From assembly GCF_000717915.1 (NCBI RefSeq), contig NZ_JOCX01000004.1, positions 301,634 to 365,633 on the forward strand: a DNA stretch of 64,000 nucleotides, in the 5' to 3' direction. Positions 62,304-64,000 of the stretch are shown in pieces (the stretch's first letter is position 1; each line of letters starts with the position of its first letter). This stretch comes from Streptomyces sp. NRRL S-244. GTDB lineage: Bacteria > Actinomycetota > Actinomycetes > Streptomycetales > Streptomycetaceae. The position numbers and the translations under genes were made by a program. The notes under the pieces were generated by a model that worked only from the letters and a program-made list of their open reading frames with translations, was not told the origin of the DNA and made no database searches.

Positions 62304-62340
62304 CCCCTGGGGGTACGAGGAGACCTCGTACCCCCAGGGG
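62304..62340 (-). terminator. Strong intrinsic terminator of tRNA-His
   Basis: There is a perfect 17-base-pair stem (CCCCTGGGGGTACGAGG and its complement) with a three-base loop. On the minus strand it is followed by CTTTTT, so it is a Rho-independent terminator placed six bases after the tRNA. It also lies 21 bases after the convergent hydrolase gene and could stop that transcript too. Confidence 0.93.
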
Positions 62341-62345
62341 ATCAG

Positions 62346-62419
62346 GGTGAGTGACGGGACTTGAACCCGCGGCCACCTGGACCACAACCAGGTGCTCTAC
62401 CAACTGAGCTACACCCACC
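62346..62419 (-). tRNA. tRNA-His (anticodon GTG)
   Basis: The cloverleaf can be folded: acceptor GTGGGTG with CACTCAC, D-arm TAGCTCAGTTGGTAGAGC, anticodon stem CCTGG/CCAGG with loop TTGTGGT giving anticodon GTG, and T-arm GCGGGTTCAAGTCCCGT. The extra G at position -1 opposite C73 is diagnostic of tRNA-His. CCA is not encoded. Confidence 0.97.
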
Positions 62420-62492
62420 ACGAAGGGCGGCGGACCGCCCGTTCGATGTGCATGCACAGCATAGCTGATCAGGAGGGTGGTCCCGCCACGCG

Positions 62493-63215
62493 TTATCCGG
62501 CCGCGGCGTGTGCGACGGCCGCCGCCGCGAGCGCCTTCACGACGGGGTGCGGGCGGCTCCCGTCCCCCGACAGCTCCGGCTGGAACAGTGTGGCCAGGAA
62601 GAACGGGTGCCCCGGCAGCTCCGCGATCCGCGCCTGCCCGTCCTCGTCGTGCCCCGACAGCCGCAGCCCGTGCGCGGTGAGCACCGGCAGGTGGCGCGGC
62701 TCCGGCCCGTAGGTGCAGTGGTAGCGCTCCATGGACCGCTCCGCGCCGAGCACGGACTCGGCGAGCGACCCCGGCTCGGCCCGTACGAGGCCCTCGTGGC
62801 CGACGAGCGAGCAGGCGAGCGGGGAGATCAGCAGGTCCTCCGCCCCGGGGTCGTTCTCGGCGTGCGCGACGCCGGCCAGCCCGCACACCGAGCGGGCGTA
62901 CTCCAGCAGCGCGTGCTGGAAGCCGCCACAGGTCCCGAGGAACGGAATGCCCTCCTCCCGTGCCACCCGGATCGCGGCGAGCGCCCCCGCCTCGCTGGCG
63001 TACGGGCTGCCCGGCAGCACCCAGACCGCGTCGAACCGGGCCAGGGCCCCGGAGGCCGCCTCGGCCCCGGCTTCGCCCGTGGGGATCCAGTACGCGTCGA
63101 GGACGAGCCCGTCGCGGGAGGCGAGGGCGTCGAGGAGGAGCGGGATCCGGGTGTGGGACGTCACATGGGGGGAGCGGTCGCCGACGAGGGCGATGCGTGC
63201 GGTGGCGGTGGTCAT
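62493..63215 (-). CDS. CTP-synthase C-terminal-like glutamine amidotransferase
   Basis: This 240-residue class I amidotransferase domain corresponds only to the C-terminal (GAT) half of CTP synthase; the synthetase half is absent. The nucleophile motif GTCGGFQHALLEYARSV near residue 95 and the C-terminal FQPELSGDGSRPHPVV with the catalytic His/Glu region are present (Glu before Leu). The N-terminus RIALVGDRSPHVTSH is typical of this stand-alone family, whose acceptor is unknown. A start three codons upstream (MIGMTT) is also possible. Confidence 0.85.
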   Translation of the reverse strand: MTTATARIALVGDRSPHVTSHTRIPLLLDALASRDGLVLDAYWIPTGEAGAEAASGALARFDAVWVLPGSPYASEAGALAAIRVAREEGIPFLGTCGGFQHALLEYARSVCGLAGVAHAENDPGAEDLLISPLACSLVGHEGLVRAEPGSLAESVLGAERSMERYHCTYGPEPRHLPVLTAHGLRLSGHDEDGQARIAELPGHPFFLATLFQPELSGDGSRPHPVVKALAAAAVAHAAAG

Positions 63216-63287
63216 GCCGATCATCGTGCGACGCGGATCCGGTTCAGCGCCAACGATTGTTCCTGCATGTTCGATAAGCAGAACTGA

Positions 63288-63806
63288 TCAGTGCTTCAGC
63301 GCGGCCTTGGTGGCCACGAGGACCAGTCCGAGGACCAGGTTGACGACACCCTCGGTGGCCAACTGGCCGCGGGTGGCACCGGCGCGGGCGGCGCCGAGGC
63401 ACGCCCAGGCGACCTGCTGGGTCACTGCCACGCCCATGGCGAGCCACGCCGTCGCCACGTAGTCCAGCCCGAGCACGGCGCTGAGGGCGACTGCGGCCGC
63501 GGGCAGGACGGTGGCCTCGACGATGGGCCACTCGTGCAGGGCGACGCGGCGGATCTCCCGCCGGCTCCAGGGCTCGCCGACCAGCCGCTCCCCCGCCAGC
63601 TGGGCGTATACGTGCGTGGCCCAGAACACCAGCCCCGTGACGATCAGGAGGACCACGAGCTGGACCCGCGGATACTCGCCGGCCGTGCCGGCGGTGGCCA
63701 CCACGGAGGTGGCGAGGAGGGAGCCGTAGACGGCCCCGGCGGAGTCGGTCCGGCGTGCGCGCTGTGGCCTGCTGCGGCCCGCGGACTGGCCACTGGGGAT
63801 GCTCAC
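63288..63806 (-). CDS. Small multi-pass membrane protein
   Basis: The product has 172 residues. It has four hydrophobic segments (GSLLATSVVATAG, LVVLLIVTGLVFWATHVYAQL, ATVLPAAAVALSAVLGL, VVNLVLGLVLVATKA) and a conserved-looking GEPWSRREIRRVALHEWPI loop. I do not recognise a catalytic motif. The GTG start has no spaced Shine-Dalgarno but lies six bases after TATCGT, so it may be leaderless. Confidence 0.7.
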   Translation of the reverse strand: MSIPSGQSAGRSRPQRARRTDSAGAVYGSLLATSVVATAGTAGEYPRVQLVVLLIVTGLVFWATHVYAQLAGERLVGEPWSRREIRRVALHEWPIVEATVLPAAAVALSAVLGLDYVATAWLAMGVAVTQQVAWACLGAARAGATRGQLATEGVVNLVLGLVLVATKAALKH

Positions 63807-63854
63807 CCTCCCACGATAGGGAGCCCCCACCGCGCCACCCCCCGGCCACGCCGT

Positions 63855-64000
63855 AGGTACGCCCGCCCGCGTGTCCCGGCCCGCCCGCATCCCGGCCCGC
63901 GCCCGCGTGCCGGCCCGCGCCTGCATCTCGCCCTGCCCGCGTGTCCCGGCCCGCGCCCGCATCCCGGCCCGCCCGCGTGTCCTGGCCCGCGCCCGCATCC
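63855..64000. repeat. GC-rich degenerate tandem repeat
   Basis: Units such as CCGGCCCGCGCCCGCATC and CCCGCGTGTCCCGGCCCG alternate with small differences up to the right edge, with a period of roughly 30 to 35 bases. The array lies upstream of the membrane protein start and continues past the window. No gene is credible inside it. Confidence 0.75.

Noticed and set aside
62304..62340. The long perfect hairpin as an attachment site next to the tRNA
   Set aside because: It has terminator geometry with a T-run on the tRNA strand, and no integrase or direct repeat of the tRNA end is visible.
60786..62350. Longer frames overlapping the alpha/beta hydrolase
   Set aside because: The ATG with GAGGGAG gives a complete hydrolase; upstream extension runs antisense to another gene.

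Overview
The window is very GC-rich, uses GTG starts freely and has few TTA codons. It carries TAT and lipoprotein signal peptides and a polyketide/NRPS-style biosynthetic locus. All of this points to a Streptomyces or a close actinomycete chromosome.

Left part (about 1-9.5 kb): conserved chromosomal genes. These are the tail of a probable ABC transporter operon, a small zinc-ribbon-like protein, a polysaccharide deacetylase lipoprotein, a PPK2-type polyphosphate kinase, a PhoX-family phosphatase, an OsmC peroxiredoxin, a ZapE/AFG1 ATPase divergent from a RibD-like pyrimidine reductase, a small unknown protein, MurC and MsrB. Next (9.5-12.8 kb) come a translationally coupled AAA ATPase plus an unknown partner, then two tandem LuxR-type HTH proteins.

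Biosynthetic part (about 12.8-44.2 kb): first a class II lanthipeptide-like locus with LanM and a candidate precursor. The LanM cyclase half has His where the zinc-binding Cys residues normally stand. A large LuxR-family (LAL) regulator follows. Then comes a 24-kb minus-strand operon: LanB-like protein, stand-alone adenylation domain, PLP-dependent dehydratase, free-standing carrier protein, second LanB-like protein, two dimodular NRPSs with a terminal thioesterase, cytochrome P450 and MFS exporter. An MbtH-like gene lies divergently at its head. Both LanB-like proteins have only the N-terminal (tRNA-dependent aminoacyl-transfer) half, and no elimination domain is present in the window. The simplest reading is an NRPS pathway, with Thr predicted at one module, that uses two LanB/PEARL-like enzymes in an undefined step. 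The second NRPS gene shows two defective adenylation domains and a frameshift at a near-perfect internal repeat, which may be an assembly collapse.

Middle-right part (44.2-58.5 kb): decayed RHS and immunity-like remnants. Two plus-strand genes follow whose products share a glycine-rich IGD-GT-N motif. Then comes a tightly overlapped minus-strand operon: FN3-like protein, P-loop GTPase, GAP1-like protein, second membrane GTPase, a 42-residue membrane peptide, TerY-like vWA protein, PP2C phosphatase and protein kinase with zinc ribbon and FHA-like tail. This combines a TerY-P-type triad with the GTPase/GAP1 modules described in NTP-dependent conflict systems.

Right end (58.5-64 kb): TAT-exported phospholipase C, a hypothetical protein, an alpha/beta hydrolase, tRNA-His with a strong terminator, a CTP-synthase-like amidotransferase, a membrane protein and a GC-rich tandem repeat. 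TTA (bldA-dependent) codons occur in lanM, in the first gene of the GTPase operon (two) and in one IGD-motif gene. This suggests that the accessory systems are under developmental control.
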